From: Terfezia claveryi
Lineage: Eukaryota > Ascomycota > Pezizomycetes > Pezizales > Pezizaceae
Direction of reading: 5' to 3'
NCBI GenBank assembly: GCA_015179025.1
Contig: WHUX01000037.1
Span: 186,001 to 250,000 of the forward strand
Length of the DNA: 64,000 bases
This document shows positions 37,701 to 49,555 of this stretch, one piece after another; position 1 is the stretch's first letter; every line of letters begins with the position of its first letter. The position numbers were made by a program, and so were the translations under genes. The notes beneath the pieces were generated by a model that did no database searches, was not told the origin of the DNA, and saw only the letters and a program-made list of their open reading frames with translations.

Positions 37701-39116
37701 CACGAAAAATATTGTCATACGCAGTTTTCTCGTCCTTTGTAACCGCCCAAGGAATCTGTGCATTTCCTTGCAAGCCTGCGGTGGTAAATTGTCCAGATTC
37801 ACGCCCTGCTTGCGGCAACATTCGTGACTCTAACAATGAGATACCTGGAAGACCCCCAGCTGGGGCATTGATATAACCCCATTGTCCCGGTATACCTGTT
37901 GACTGTGCAGTCAGTTGACCCATCGATCCATGGCCGAGAGAGGACATCCCTGTGGGCATAGGATGCATTGGTGGTCTAGCAAAGCCAGTTGGTTGTGCCA
38001 TCATGCCCTGGTTGCCAAAGCCCTTGTGCTGGCTTATCATGGGCATATTTGGCATGCCTGTAGGCTGGGTTTGAAGGGTGGATAGTAAGGACACATTTGA
38101 GGGAGCTTGTGAGGATTGAGCAGGGGTAACTGAGAAGTTCGGAATGTTGGTGGGGGGCAGTGCAGGAGGCTTTGTATCAGGCACCCCAAAGGAAATAATG
38201 TCAACCATGCTTGAAACCTCGTTAGTGATACTTTCGGGTAACACGTTGGGCAATGTCTTTCCCTGCAGCCTCAGATTGCACAGGTACATCGCAAGTGCAA
38301 ATTCTGGGAACAGTAATTGACCAGATTTTGTAGTATCTGCCAGGTTCCTACGGGGACGTCAGTTTCGCCTCAACGTGACAGCATTCTGAGAACCCACCAT
38401 ATTTGACCAAGGTCAGTGGCAGGTAACTTTGACCGAATTAGCAAATCCCGTGCCTTCTCGCCACTTATGGCTTGTCCCTCTCCCACTGCAGATTTGAACA
38501 GCTGCTCGAACCGTGCTTGGTCTTGCGCTGTAATAAAAGAAAGCCTTATGCTCGGAATCTTTGGCGCCGAGCCCCCACTCACGGGAGTCGCTGACTTAGG
38601 GGGATTTGGATGTGGCGGTGCGATGGCCGGCTGCTGAGGGGGAGCCGAATAGCTCGACGGGATCTGCGGAACAGGGGGAATTCCGCCTTGTGACATCCCC
38701 ATTCCCACCCCCGGGAACCCAGTGAACTGCTGTTGCAATGACTGCTGCTGGAGGGGCTGCTGGAGAGGCTGCTGCTGAAGGGGCTGCTGCGTGTACTGCA
38801 TGTTTAGAAATTGAGGTTGACCAAATCCCGTGGGCTGCAGTCCCAATGGCCTCTGCTGCTGTTGCTGTGGTACGAATCCAGTAGGCTGTGGACCGAAACC
38901 TGTAGCTTGAGAGGTAAAACTCGTAGGCTGCTGGACAAAGCCTGTGGGTTGTGGGCCCAACGTCGGAGCATAGCTTGGTTGACCATACTGTTGCAGTTGG
39001 AGGTGTTGTTGGTGCTGCTGTGGCTGTTGTGGGTACTGCTGCTGCTGCTGCTGCTGCTGCTGTTGTTGCTGTTGGTGCTGCTGCTGTGCACCCCAGGCAG
39101 GAGCATACGTGACCAT
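34701..39116 (-). CDS. PAN1: Actin cytoskeleton-regulatory complex protein Pan1
   Basis: Endocytic scaffold that activates Arp2/3 with End3 and Sla1 at cortical actin patches. Four exons: 38398-39116, 35897-38347, 35634-35846 and 34701-35568, 1,416 residues; introns only 50, 50 and 65 bp. N terminus [11 protein letters not shown], then polyglutamine. EH domain 1 at about 198-285 (spliced at [20 protein letters not shown]), EH domain 2 at about 444-535 (EF-hand loop [13 protein letters not shown]). Repeated LxxQxTG motifs (LGPQPTG, LGLQPTG, LQTQPTG, LTAQSTG) match Prk1-family kinase sites. A long coiled-coil and Arg/Glu-rich region covers about 570-1,130. The C terminus is proline-rich with a WH2-like [20 protein letters not shown] actin-binding segment. 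Confidence 0.95.
39036..39088 (-). repeat. CAG/CAA tract coding polyglutamine in PAN1
   Basis: Uninterrupted CAG codons with a few CAA and CAC, coding most of a Gln run soon after the Pan1 start. Such tracts vary in length between strains. Confidence 0.85.
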
Positions 39117-40602
39117 TGCTTCTTTAGTAGATGTGTGAGCCAGAATTTGGAAAGCAGAGAGGGTTGTGTGTTTGGGAATGAAGTGGAGTTCTACGATGGA
39201 ACGTACTCTGAGAACTACGGTAGAAAGTGATATGCGACGAGCACCGTGACAGGGGATGGGCAGACGGATGAGGACACAATGCGTGTAGGCAGCGGAAACC
39301 GACTTTTGCGAGACCGGATTGAAGGCTTCACGAAGCCGGAATTTGTACCTACCAGGCAGCCAGCGGGATGGAAGAGCCGTAAATCCAAGGGGGAACTGGG
39401 TATCAGGACTGGTATTATCAGGAGGACTGGGCAAGAGCAGTAGTATCTTGGCATGGGCATTGCGCGGACAATCACGTGACTGATCGAGCCAAGCTTTATG
39501 TGCTGTGGGCTTCTGATAATAATAATCCTATTGTACCCCATATGCTATACCGGTAACGATGGAGAGTTCCACCCTGTTGGTCTTTTCCACACTGAAACAA
39601 AAAAAAACATCTCCATCAAATGTATGTGTCATATACCTCCTGGAGACCATGCACAATTAGAGCCGCCCTGTTTCCTGTTGTTTTTGAAATCCTCTCCATC
39701 AAACAACGTCCGAGGCAGCTTCAGCAGCAGCCCGACCGGTAAAGGGCAGCCAGACTAGGGTAAAGGTTAGGTACTTCACCGAACCCTAAGCCAAATGCGA
39801 TACCACATGGCCCATCCAGACTACGATGACCACCACGATCATCACGATCATCGCGATGACCGCAATGACCACGATTACCGCAGCCAAAACTTAAAACTTA
39901 ACCTACGGTTGTGTAATGTTCGTTGTGTGATGTCGTGAGGCGCAATTCACGGCAGTACATACCATACCACCAGAACTCCCCTCCCCCGTCGATAAGCTCG
40001 CCGGGAACTCGAGCAGCGGTCGTCGGCTTCGTGGCTTGTTGTAGTTCGCTCCGCTAGACGACTGTAGAAAAAAATGCCGAATCTTGGCAGCATCTCAGGC
40101 CGAAATGTTTTCTGTGCAAACAAAACGATGCCGGACATATACCACGCTCATCACAGCACTCTAGTGCCCGCTCCTGCTGCGCTGCGCGACATCTGGGGTT
40201 ATGCTGCAGACCCCTTGCGACCGATTGGCCCATACACACCGCTGCTCACCGCGGAAACTCCTTCCCCCGCCTTTCCTGGCACCATCAGGCCCTCAGCTGT
40301 TCCTCCCCCACCACCACCGGGGTCGATCGTGCGTCTCAAATAGAAATGCTCGCCCGCCCACCTTGCACGGCTGCAGGTGTGCAGAGGTCTACTCGAGGTT
40401 TGTTTATCCACAGACATCGCTGGCTTTCCTCATCCTCAATATCCAAACTCCCTGCTGTTAACTCAGCGGCCATCCCATCGCTCCGTCTCAACTTGGCTGC
40501 GTCATATAGGTAGGGGTAAGCTCCTTGCCTAAATTGCCCAGGGAGTTCTACATGCTTAAATCTACCCCTAGGTCATTGAATAACCCACTATTCCTTACAA
40601 TT
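39117..40602. other. Divergent intergenic region PAN1 / exonuclease gene
   Basis: 1.5 kb holding both promoters. It contains a short degenerate GATGACC/ATCATCACG-type repeat near 39,826-39,880. The ORF at 40,074-40,343 overlaps another on the opposite strand and ends in a Pro run; neither is convincing. Confidence 0.45.
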
Positions 40603-43264
40603 ATGGCGGGGCTCGTCGTGAAAAAAGGGCGGGGCCACTCAAGTTATGCTAGCAATTCAGAAGACGGACTGCGCCTGGATCGTCCACCGTATCTGGACGA
40701 GGAACCAGACCGCGAGGATATCCTACCGAGACCAAGACGAGCGCCCCAAGGGCCCAACCGCCCGGCTCGTATCAATCCACTACCACTAGAGACTAATGGA
40801 GGGGTGAAAGTGGGCACGCTTTCATCCATTCCAGCCTCGAAAAACCAGGAGCCAGAAGGATCAAAGCCCAGGAATGTCAAGCCTGAGCGGAGGGTTTTTA
40901 CCCCGCGACAGCGAAGGGAACCTTTGAGCTCTGAGCAGCAACAGGCTGTCGATGGGACCCCTCAAAGGAAGTTTGATAATTCGGGAATGGACTTCAGTCG
41001 GGTGACCAGGCCAGCTCTTCATGTGCAGACATTCAGCCAAGCTGTGTTGTCACCTCTACCCGGTATGGGCAAAGCGAAAACTCATGCGGCTACTCCTGTA
41101 CCAACAGAGGTTTTGACGGAAGCCTTGCAGTCACTTCCTCCTAGAGCTACTCCTGTACCAACAGAGGTTTTGACGGAAGCCTTGCAGTCACTTCCTCCGA
41201 GAGCTTCAACAAACGGTGGCCGTAGGAATTCAGCCATCCCCAGAGGTCCAGCTGCACCTATGCCAGTTGCAGAAGTGGTAACAATGGTAACGGAAGATAT
41301 TCCTGTGCAACATGAACTAACTGTGCAACATGAACTAACCGTGGATCATTTTTCGGAAACCTCGGCAGTGGTAGCAGAAGAGATTCCTCAACATAATGAA
41401 CGAGGCACGGACAACCTTTCTGAAACCTCGGCAGTGGTAGCAGAGGAAACTTCACAACATCATGAACTAGCCACGGACAACCCTTCTGGACCCTTGGTAG
41501 TGGCTGCAGCAATGACTACCGACATTCAAGCGGAGGAATTGCTGGCCAACACAGATAATATGGTCCCCCAAGCAGAAGAGTTTGAGTCCTATCAACTTGG
41601 GGCCGATGAGAGATTTGCATCCGAGTCATCAGATGAGTCCGAGTCTGTGACCAGTACCATACACGAATATGACGAGGTGTCAGAGAACGAAGCTGCATCA
41701 GGAGATGAGATAGTGCGAAAAAAGAGAGTTAGAAAACCAAAGCCAGTAGAAACGAGCGACGGCATGGTGTATTATGAAGTTGCGGTGGATGAAGAACCAT
41801 ATGTTCCCTTGACCTACCAAATCCCATTGGAGGTTCTCACTCGGCTGTTGGGCTTAAAAGATGATAGTAGATTAAAGTATTGGACTCATGATCTATATCA
41901 GCACCAAGAGAAGAAAATCTCAGTGGAATACTGCTTCACTTTGGGCGAATTCGAGACTGCTGCTCAGAAGTTTCTCAAAGAGAAGGTCATAGGATTTGAC
42001 ATGGAATGGCTTCCACGACCTAGTAAGAGGGTTTGGTGAGTGCATGACTGATCTTTACCTTGACCCCAGAAGTACTAAACGTCCTTTTAGTGATAATGTC
42101 TCTTTGATACAGTTAGCCAAAGAAGACCACATTACTCTCTTCCATCTTGGAAGGGTGAAGAAGGGTACAGCAATGCTTTAGATTTGTTTCGGAATCCCTT
42201 GACTGATATCCACTAGAAAAAGTCGAAGAGCTCATTCCATTGTCGTTGAAGGCAATCTTAGAGTCAAAATCTATTCTGAAAGTTGGGGTTTCTGTAGCAG
42301 GTACCTTATCCATCTTTTTGGCCGAATGAGAAATTCTCTGATAACTAACCTTAATTTAAATTTAGGTGATGGCTCCAGAATCAAAAAGTGGCTTGGAATC
42401 GAGCCTCAAGGGTTGATGGAGCTGAGTGCAATCCACCATGTTATAGAATATGCTAGGGAACGTAGAAAAGGGCAAATTCCAAGGGTGTTGGTATCACTTA
42501 CCAGGTTGTCTGAAAAATACTTAAAACTTCCCATCCATAAAGGCCCTACGAGGATGAGTGATTGGGCAAAGCCTCTGTCACTAGCGCAAATTTCTTGTAT
42601 GACCTCACCTTCGAATCCACTCTGTACAAGAGAACTAACCCATAGTCTTCATACAGATGCTGCAACGGATGCTTATGCTGGGCTCAGAATTTTTGACGCC
42701 CTTCAGAAGGCCAGGATGCTTGTCGATCCCATCCCAATGCTACCGGCTTGTGTGAAATGTGGGGACGATAAAAAAAAGAAAGGAGTGGTTACCCCAAAGT
42801 TGTATATCGACGGTGTTGAGGCAGGGGCAAATTCTGTTTCCACCTGGAATACCAACTTTGAAACTATAGTTCAAGATAACACGACTTCTGTAGTCATGGA
42901 TTGGGCACAAGAAGTGGAGGAAAGCAGACGGGCTACTGCAGTGGCGAAGGTCAGAGGCCCTGGAAAAAAAAACACGAATACTAATACGGCCAATATAATT
43001 GGAGAGACATCAAGGAATGGACGTTCCAGTGCTAAGAGACCTGCTTTGCAACCATCGCCAGAGGTAGAATTCGCGACCGACTGGGCGAAGAAACACCAAG
43101 CCACACGCACAGTAGGTGATGCCAAACTAGCTCAGTTAAAGGCCTACGCATTGTGGCACTGGAAAGCATACTCACTTGAGGAGACGGCAAGGCATTTGGA
43201 GATTGCAGTCAGGACAGCTGCTCAGTATATCTGCCAGGCTACCCGAGCCGACAAATTAGAGTAA
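40603..43264 (+). CDS. WRN-like 3'-5' exonuclease domain protein
   Basis: Five exons: 40603-42035, 42091-42164, 42217-42300, 42366-42596 and 42657-43264, 809 residues. The first ~400 residues are low-complexity, with a perfect 19-residue tandem repeat and Glu/Thr/Ser-rich repeats. From about 455 it has a DEDDy exonuclease fold: motif I VIGFDMEWLP (Asp near 466), SLIQLA, motif II VGVSVAGDGSRIKKW, and motif III YAATDAYAGLRIFDAL with Tyr and Asp, assembled only after splicing. No helicase domain follows; instead a linker and a C-terminal LEETARHLEIAVRTAAQYI segment resembling a helix-turn-helix. A DNA-repair or RNA-processing nuclease is inferred. The ATG at 40603 (A at -3, G at +4) is preferred over an in-frame ATG at 40552. 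Confidence 0.88.
41089..41202 (+). repeat. 57-bp coding tandem duplication
   Basis: Two adjacent 57-bp copies (41089-41145, 41146-41202) differing by one silent base, each coding the same 19 residues (starting ATPVPTEVLTEAL). A recent in-frame duplication inside the disordered half of the exonuclease protein. Confidence 0.9.
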
Positions 43265-44350
43265 GGCAACCCCCCTAATTAGCCTGGGAAATGTCTAATC
43301 ATTAGTGAACAGGTTTGACAGTGAGAGAATTAAATACGTTTGGTCACAGAACATGATACCCTCCAGAGGCCGAAGATTTTAGTATCTATGATTATGATAC
43401 ATATACATCAGCCGTTTCATTTTTTTGTTTTTTCCCGGGGAGATATCTAGCAGGCAATACGAAGATGGGTGGAGCCAATAATAATTGGCATCTGAATAGG
43501 CATCTCTCTACTTTAGCTGTTGATGTGGACTTATGCTTATCAGAATCTTATCGGAGGCACACTACTTTTCTTTTAATGGCTGCACAATTACAATTTCTTG
43601 ACAGCTCACAACGTGTTGAAACAATGTGATCCATGATCTGGAATTTGCATGGGGCTCTTCTCATGCGAAATGTGCTACTGTAGAGTAAGCTTCCTAATAT
43701 TCAGCTCATAGAACTCCACGGTTGAAGCCCCTATATCAACCCCTATCTTGCTGATTGTCGACAAAGCGTTGATATGGGCACAGACACTTTTGTCCTCCCC
43801 GAGAGGCTCGCTTGTGCATATGTACTTGTAACAGACCGGCGTGGTGATGTGGCCGCCAACCAACCCTTTTCTGTTAGATGCATAACCTCAATGGTGGAGT
43901 TTTGCAGCGCAGATCTGAGTGCAGAATTGATGGAAGCTCCCATGCCAGAATTCGAGCATCGATCTCGAACGACGACGGCTGGCAAAGCTGGCCTAGCCCA
44001 AATCCACACAGATCCTTGCACATGGGGGTACCTTGATTGGCCTCGAGGCGGACTGAATGTGCGAAGTTGTAAATCTTGGGTGATTCGAGGGAAACAGTGT
44101 GGGAGGCCAGATATCGCATCTGCGAGAGGGCTGCTCTTGCATTTGCCCAATTGCTTGCTTGAGTAAGACCCGTCAGTCCTTGGCAGGGGACCCTACCACC
44201 ATACAGGCCAGCCCCCTTCCAGTATTTCAGCAGCCATCCTCGCTGCCATATTCTTCCTCTTCTCCCATTAAGCCCTCGTTCACGCCGCCAGGAGACCAGC
44301 CCGGCTCCCTTTTCCAGCTTATTCTTTTCGTGGTTCGTCATCTGGACACA
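43265..44350. other. Intergenic, methyltransferase promoter
   Basis: 1.1 kb between two plus-strand genes. Moderately long frames on both strands (43,774-44,166 plus; 43,874-44,341 minus) overlap each other and show no family features, so neither is called. Confidence 0.45.
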
Positions 44351-46124
44351 ATGGGTGAATCCGTTTTAGAGGACTCGTTTGAGTTCATCGAGACCCCGCC
44401 TGCTCCAGAAACGCCTCCGTCATCCACAGCTTGTGGTGTTAGAACCTCCTCGGTAAGTTTAAACTTTCCATGCGAATTAGACAATGCCAATTGCAATTGC
44501 ATAGCATCGCGCTGACGAGTTTCCTTTCTCCCAGTCACCATCCATCAAGAATGCGCCACTCCCAGCTGAAGGAGCTGGTTCCCAGAGCTTCTCTAATCTT
44601 CTCTTGGGAGGATTGCTCCTCATTGTTCCGTACTATCTCAAGTACAAAGTTGGTGGCGGATTCAAGACCTTCATCTTCTTCGCCCTCTTCACTACCGTGC
44701 CGATTCTCGTCGGATTCTGGGCACTCTTTTCCATGATCTCTCCCCGGATAAACGAGAAAGTCAAGCTCCCAGGCAAGCCAATTACCGAATATCTTAGCTT
44801 CAGGAACAAAGAGGATGAGGCAAAGTACAAGGCCAAGGGCAAGATCCCGATCGAGATTTTCTACGAGATGTATTTCAACTCGGAAGTTGAGGTGAAGGGA
44901 GATATGTTGGATATGCTGGAATACCGCCATGATTGGGCTTCTCTTAATTTTACCCTGGGAGTATTCAAGCACTTCTTACTCGGATTCATCCCAGAGATGT
45001 TGATTCACAGCCGATCTCAAGGTAAATCACTGCCAGCAAAATCAACATGGCAGATTTTTGCATGTAGCTAACAATTCGGCAGATGAGGAACAGGTCCGTG
45101 ACCACTACGACAGAGGTGATGACTTCTATGCTTGGTTCCTTGGACCTCGCATGATCTACACTTCTGGTATCATTTCCGACATCACCAGGGAGGAGACCCT
45201 TGAGGAGATTCAAGACAACAAGCTCAAGGTCGTTTGCGAGAAGATCAACTTGCAGGAGGGAGAACGTTTGCTTGACATTGGATGCGGCTGGGGAACCCTC
45301 ACCAAGTATGCTTCCGTCAACTATGGTGCTCATGCAACTGGTATCACTCTCGGCCGCAACCAAACCAAATGGGGTAACAACGGGCTTCGCAAGGCTGGAA
45401 TTCCAGAGGAGCAGTCCCGCATTCTCTGCATGGATTACCGTGATATTCCCGTCCCACCTGGAAAGTACAACAAGATTACCTGTTTGGAAATGGCCGAGCA
45501 CGTCGGTGTCAGGCATTTCAGCTCTTTCTTGACTCAGGTTTACAACATGTTGGAGGATGACGGAACCTTTTTCTTGCAAATTGCTGGTTTGAGAAAGAGC
45601 TGGCAATACGAGGATTTGATTTGGTAAGCTCGTTTCTCAATCTAATCTGCCCAGCGGGTTACTGATTTACTCAGGGGCCTTTTCATGAACAAATACGTCT
45701 TTCCTGGTGCGGATGCATCGACTCCCTTGGCTTTCGTTGTTGGTAGCCTCGAGTCTTGTGGTTTCGAGATCAAGCACATCGACACTTGCGGGGTTCACTA
45801 TAGCACTACTCTCTGGAAATGGTACAGGAACTGGTTAGCCAACCGTGAGAAGGTTGTTGCCAAGTACGGCGAGCGCTGGTTCAGGGTAAGCTCAGTTGTT
45901 CCAAATTTGTGGTTACTGCATGCCAACTGATATACGTATATTAGATCTGGGAATACTTCCTGGCATCTTCAGTCATTGTCTCCCGTCAGGGTTCTGCCAG
46001 TGTCTGGATGATCACCTGCCACAAGAACCTCAACGCTTACCACCGTGTTGAGGGTATCCCCGCTCAGTTTGGCGTGCAGGGCGCCCTCCAGCAGCAGCGA
46101 GTGCAGGTCAAATGGAACCCTTAG
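44351..46124 (+). CDS. Sphingolipid C9-methyltransferase
   Basis: Methylates C9 of the sphingoid base in fungal glucosylceramides, an ER membrane enzyme related to cyclopropane fatty acid synthases. Five exons: 44351-44452, 44535-45021, 45083-45623, 45675-45885 and 45945-46124, giving 506 residues. Two hydrophobic segments near residues 45-95 (LLLGGLLLIVPYYLKYKVGG, FIFFALFTTVPILVGFWALF). Catalytic part: DHYDRGDDFYAWFLGPRMIY, SAM-binding LLDIGCGWGTLTKYA near 260, HATGITLGRNQ, CLEMAEHVGVRHF. Ends in GVQGALQQQRVQVKWNP. This fungal-specific family (MTS1 in Candida, SmtA/B in Aspergillus) supports an ascomycete or basidiomycete host. Confidence 0.93.
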
Positions 46125-46604
46125 ATACATGAGGGTTTAGCGCAGACCAGACGCATATAAAAGGCAATATACTTGCAATTGGGCATTTCCGGGTTACAAT
46201 AGTAAATGAGTTGGGTCTGGGTATTAAAAAAGTTAGACTTGAATATGGTGTGGGTGTTGATGATATCCTATATCCCTTTTGCATTGGCGCTGGGCATGTA
46301 TCGTGCGTGTATGAATGATCGAGAAGGGTCTTGTTATGGCATCCTTTTCCTGTTGCAGCGAAGTTCTTAGGTCTTGGGTCAAGAATAGTAGATAATTTAA
46401 TATCCGGTTGAGCATGAGTTTTGTGTGCGTCCCCCGCTTGTAAATCTTGGCGTCCTGCCACCAACAAAAATAAAGTAACTTCAACCCTCCCCACTTGACC
46501 GAACAGACAGATAGCCCACCTCCCATTGCAATCTCCATACCCCATGAACACCGCCGCACTCAGATTCCCCTCGTTCAATTGCAAACAATCGCAAATAGCC
46601 CTCC
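46125..46604. other. Intergenic, BUD23 promoter
   Basis: 480 bp between two plus-strand genes. No ORF of interest on either strand. Confidence 0.5.
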
Positions 46605-47531
46605 ATGTCCCGACCAGAAGACACTCTGTGAGTTCTCCACCGCTTCCCCAACCCACCCTTCCGCTTACTGACGATATTGCTCCACCCCCCAAAAAAAAAA
46701 AAAAATAGCCCCCCCGACCTCTTCTACAATGACACCGAATCCCGCAAATACACCACCTCCTCTCGCATCCGCAATATCCAATCCTCCATGACCCATCGTG
46801 CACTCTCCCTCCTCTCCCTCTCGCGCCCCTCCTTCATCCTCGACATCGGATGCGGCTCCGGCCTGTCGGGCGAAATTCTCACTTCTGAAGGCCACACCTG
46901 GGTAGGTATGGACATCTCCGCATCCATGCTTGCTGTCGCACTGGACTCCGAAACCAGCGGCGACTTACTCCTCGCGGATATGGGCCAGGGGATCCCCTTC
47001 CGCCCAGGCACCTTCGACGCTGCGATTTCAATCTCTGCGATCCAGTGGCTGTGTAATTCCGAGACTACTTCCGAATGTGACGGCACCCCACAGCAGAGGT
47101 TGGCGAGGTTTTTTGATGGACTGTATGCCTCGCTGAAAAGAGGTGGGAAGGCCGTCTGCCAGTTCTATCCCAAAAATGATGCGCAGAAAACTATGATCTG
47201 CGCGGCCGCGACCAAGGCCGGGTTCGGTGCGGGGCTGTTGGAGGATGACCCCGAGACGAAGAATAGAAAGTTGTATCTTGTGTTGACTGTTGGGAGTGAA
47301 ATTGAGGAAGGGAGGAAAGGGGATATCACGGAGGTGGTAAAGGGGCTGGAGGGAGTAGAGGTGCATGATACTAGAGCAGGGAGAGGGGTGCAGGGCGGGA
47401 GGGTACAGAAGAAGGCAGTCAAGGGGAGTAGGAGCTGGATTTTGAGGAAGAAGGAGCAGATGAGGAAGAAGGGGAGAGATGTAGGGCAGGATTCGAAGTA
47501 TACGGGTAGGAAAAGGAGGATACAGTTTTGA
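46605..47531 (+). CDS. BUD23: 18S rRNA (guanine-N7)-methyltransferase Bud23
   Basis: Methylates a conserved guanine of 18S rRNA during late 40S maturation, working with Trm112. Two exons, 46605-46627 and 46709-47531, 281 residues. Spliced N terminus MSRPEDTLPPDLFYNDTESR, then KYTTSSRIRNIQSSMTHRAL; SAM motif I in FILDIGCGSGLSGEIL near residues 48-60; DMGQGIPFRPGTFDAAISIS, then SAIQWLCN; the C terminus is the Lys/Arg-rich SRSWILRKKEQMRKKGRDVG and KYTGRKRRIQF typical of Bud23. The intron ends in C6-A15-TAG, with no pyrimidine tract next to the acceptor. Confidence 0.95.
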
Positions 47532-48169
47532 ATTATTACCCTTTTTTTTTTTTTTTTTTTTGCATTGTTGTTGTGATGGTTGTCTGGGTTTTAATATCGG
47601 TTTGTAGGGGTCATGGGTTTTTGACTTCTTATTCAATCAAAATCATTTACTTTTTTGTTTGTTTTGGGGGAGAAGTTGGGGGGGGGGGAAGGGGGGGTGA
47701 GGGGGGTGGTGGTATTTGCCGTTTTTGTCTTCTACTGGGTATTCACGTTTTTTTTTTTTTTTTTAAAAATTTGTTTCTTCTCCATTAGCTACACTTACAT
47801 TTGGGGGGCGTTCCGGCTTTTCCCAACATTTACCATCTGCGGTTTTTTATGATAAAAGATAATAAAAATACCATCATTTCATTCTTCTTTCATAAAAAGA
47901 TCCCCTGTGACTAACTACCTAAACATTCAAAAATATACAACACAAATCATAAGAAATCCTAAAGTCGTAAATCGGAACATAAAAGAAACCCCCTCCTCAA
48001 AATTCCCAAAATTGCCCATGTATATATGTATAGGCTTCTTTGCTCTTCTTTTAATCTATATACCATAATCATAGTCCTCTGCGGACCGCCGTAGCCCTTA
48101 CCTCCGGAGACAAGATCCCTTAAATCACCCATACATCTACCCCCCTCCCCCCCCCCCCCTCTGCACTCT
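47532..48169. other. Convergent intergenic region rich in homopolymer runs
   Basis: 638 bp between BUD23 (+) and the M20 peptidase (-). It has T runs at about 47,543-47,561 and 47,749-47,764, G-rich runs at about 47,666-47,710 and a C run near 48,147-48,160. These are error-prone in sequencing. Confidence 0.7.
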
Positions 48170-49555
48170 TTACAACTCCTCCTCATTCGCTCCCTTCTTT
48201 TCCCCTGTCCCCGTTTCCTTTTCCGCCTCCACCACCGTCGCACTCTTACTCACCACCTCCGGCTCCTGCACCACCATCTCCTCCTCACTCTTCACCTCCT
48301 CTACCCTCACTATCGCCGGAACCCTCCTCGTGGGGCTCAAACTCTCCAACACCAACTTCTTATACCCCCTGACAGCCTTAAATAGGTCACTCTTGAGCAC
48401 AAATTCTCCATCCCCATGGGCAACTAGAATCGACCCTGGGCCATAAAGATACTTCTTATGATCTCCCCTGAGATACATCACATCAGTTCCATAAGAGCAC
48501 ACCGTCGTCTCGAAACCCTCCACATCCCAATCCAGCTCCACGGGGCCATAGTGAGGCGTCTCGAACCAATCCGCACTCACCCCTGGCACGGATGTAATTA
48601 CTTCATTAATCCTCCTAACCGTCTCGTCCAAGTCCTCCGCGACGCGCACACTCACCACCGCGTTCGCCTTAGCAGGCACCACATTTGGAGCCACCCCGCC
48701 GCTAATCTGGCCTACATTGATAGTACTATTCCCTAACAAACTGGAAGCTGGTAAATCAAGCCCATCAAGCTTATACAGAACCTTCACCAGGTTACTATTC
48801 GCGTTCACCCCCAACCAGGGATATCCACTGTGTGCTGCCTTCCCTTCACTGTTGATTGTAAACTCCGCGATCCCTTTATGCCCAGCAGCGAGCTTCAGCT
48901 CTGTCGGCTCGCCAAAGATCACAGCCCCCCACCCAGAGGAGGTGAGTGTGTTTGCGGCCTTCATCCCGTCACCGGTGGTTTCCTCGCCCACAACGTATAG
49001 CAGGGAAATATCCCCCTCCTTTATCTTCCCTTCTGCAATGAGCTCCAAGGCAGCAGTGATCTGCGCTGCGACAGAGGCCTTTGCGTCGCAGCTCCCACGG
49101 CCGTAGACCGCCGAGGCAGTTTCTCGGTAGGGTATATACGGAGGGACAACGTCAATGTGACTTGTTAGGAGTGTACGTGTCTCCCTAGTCTGGCCCAAGT
49201 ACGCAAAGATATTTTCCCGTTTCTTGGTTACCCCCTCAACTTCCTCGCCTTCTTCGAGTCCATCGACGAGCTGCGTTTCGACAGTAAAGTTCTGTGAAAT
49301 CAGGTACTGAGCTAGCCATTCTCCGACGGCGTACTCGGAGCTAGTGATGCTGGGGATCTCGACGAGAGATTTGTGCAGGGAGAGAAGCTGGGAGTGGTCG
49401 GCTGGGGTAGCAATTTTGTGGCGGAGGAAGCTCGGGAGGGGGAGCGTGCTGGCGAGTTTGAGCTTTATGGTGTCAAGGAGGGAGGCGCTGGTGGTGTGGG
49501 GGAGGGTAGCGAGGAGGAGGGTGGTGGTGGTGATGCAGGGGGAGGGGAATTTCAT
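48170..49555 (-). CDS. Secreted or vacuolar M20-family metallopeptidase
   Basis: Single exon, 461 residues. Signal peptide MKFPSPCITTTTLLLATLPH with likely cleavage near residue 24. M20 dizinc-enzyme motifs in order: SHIDVVPPY (His 133, Asp 135), GRGSCDAKAS (bridging Asp 157), GEETTGDG (catalytic Glu 191, Glu 192), FGEPTELKLAAGHKG (Glu 216), the dimerisation-domain HSGYPWLGVNA segment, and a late AHGDGEFV His. This fits ArgE/DapE/CPG2-type enzymes, including fungal acetylornithine deacetylase-like and vacuolar carboxypeptidase-like proteins; the substrate cannot be told from sequence. The last ~50 residues are an extra Glu/Lys/Val-rich tail. It has no introns, unlike most neighbours. Confidence 0.88.
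   Translation of the reverse strand: MKFPSPCITTTTLLLATLPHTTSASLLDTIKLKLASTLPLPSFLRHKIATPADHSQLLSLHKSLVEIPSITSSEYAVGEWLAQYLISQNFTVETQLVDGLEEGEEVEGVTKKRENIFAYLGQTRETRTLLTSHIDVVPPYIPYRETASAVYGRGSCDAKASVAAQITAALELIAEGKIKEGDISLLYVVGEETTGDGMKAANTLTSSGWGAVIFGEPTELKLAAGHKGIAEFTINSEGKAAHSGYPWLGVNANSNLVKVLYKLDGLDLPASSLLGNSTINVGQISGGVAPNVVPAKANAVVSVRVAEDLDETVRRINEVITSVPGVSADWFETPHYGPVELDWDVEGFETTVCSYGTDVMYLRGDHKKYLYGPGSILVAHGDGEFVLKSDLFKAVRGYKKLVLESLSPTRRVPAIVRVEEVKSEEEMVVQEPEVVSKSATVVEAEKETGTGEKKGANEEEL

Noticed and set aside
39826..39880. ATCATCACG/GATGACC repeats as a regulatory array
   Set aside because: Short, degenerate and without regular spacing; treated as simple sequence.
43774..44341. Two overlapping 130-155-residue ORFs on opposite strands
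   Set aside because: They contradict each other, have no recognised domain and lie in the methyltransferase promoter.
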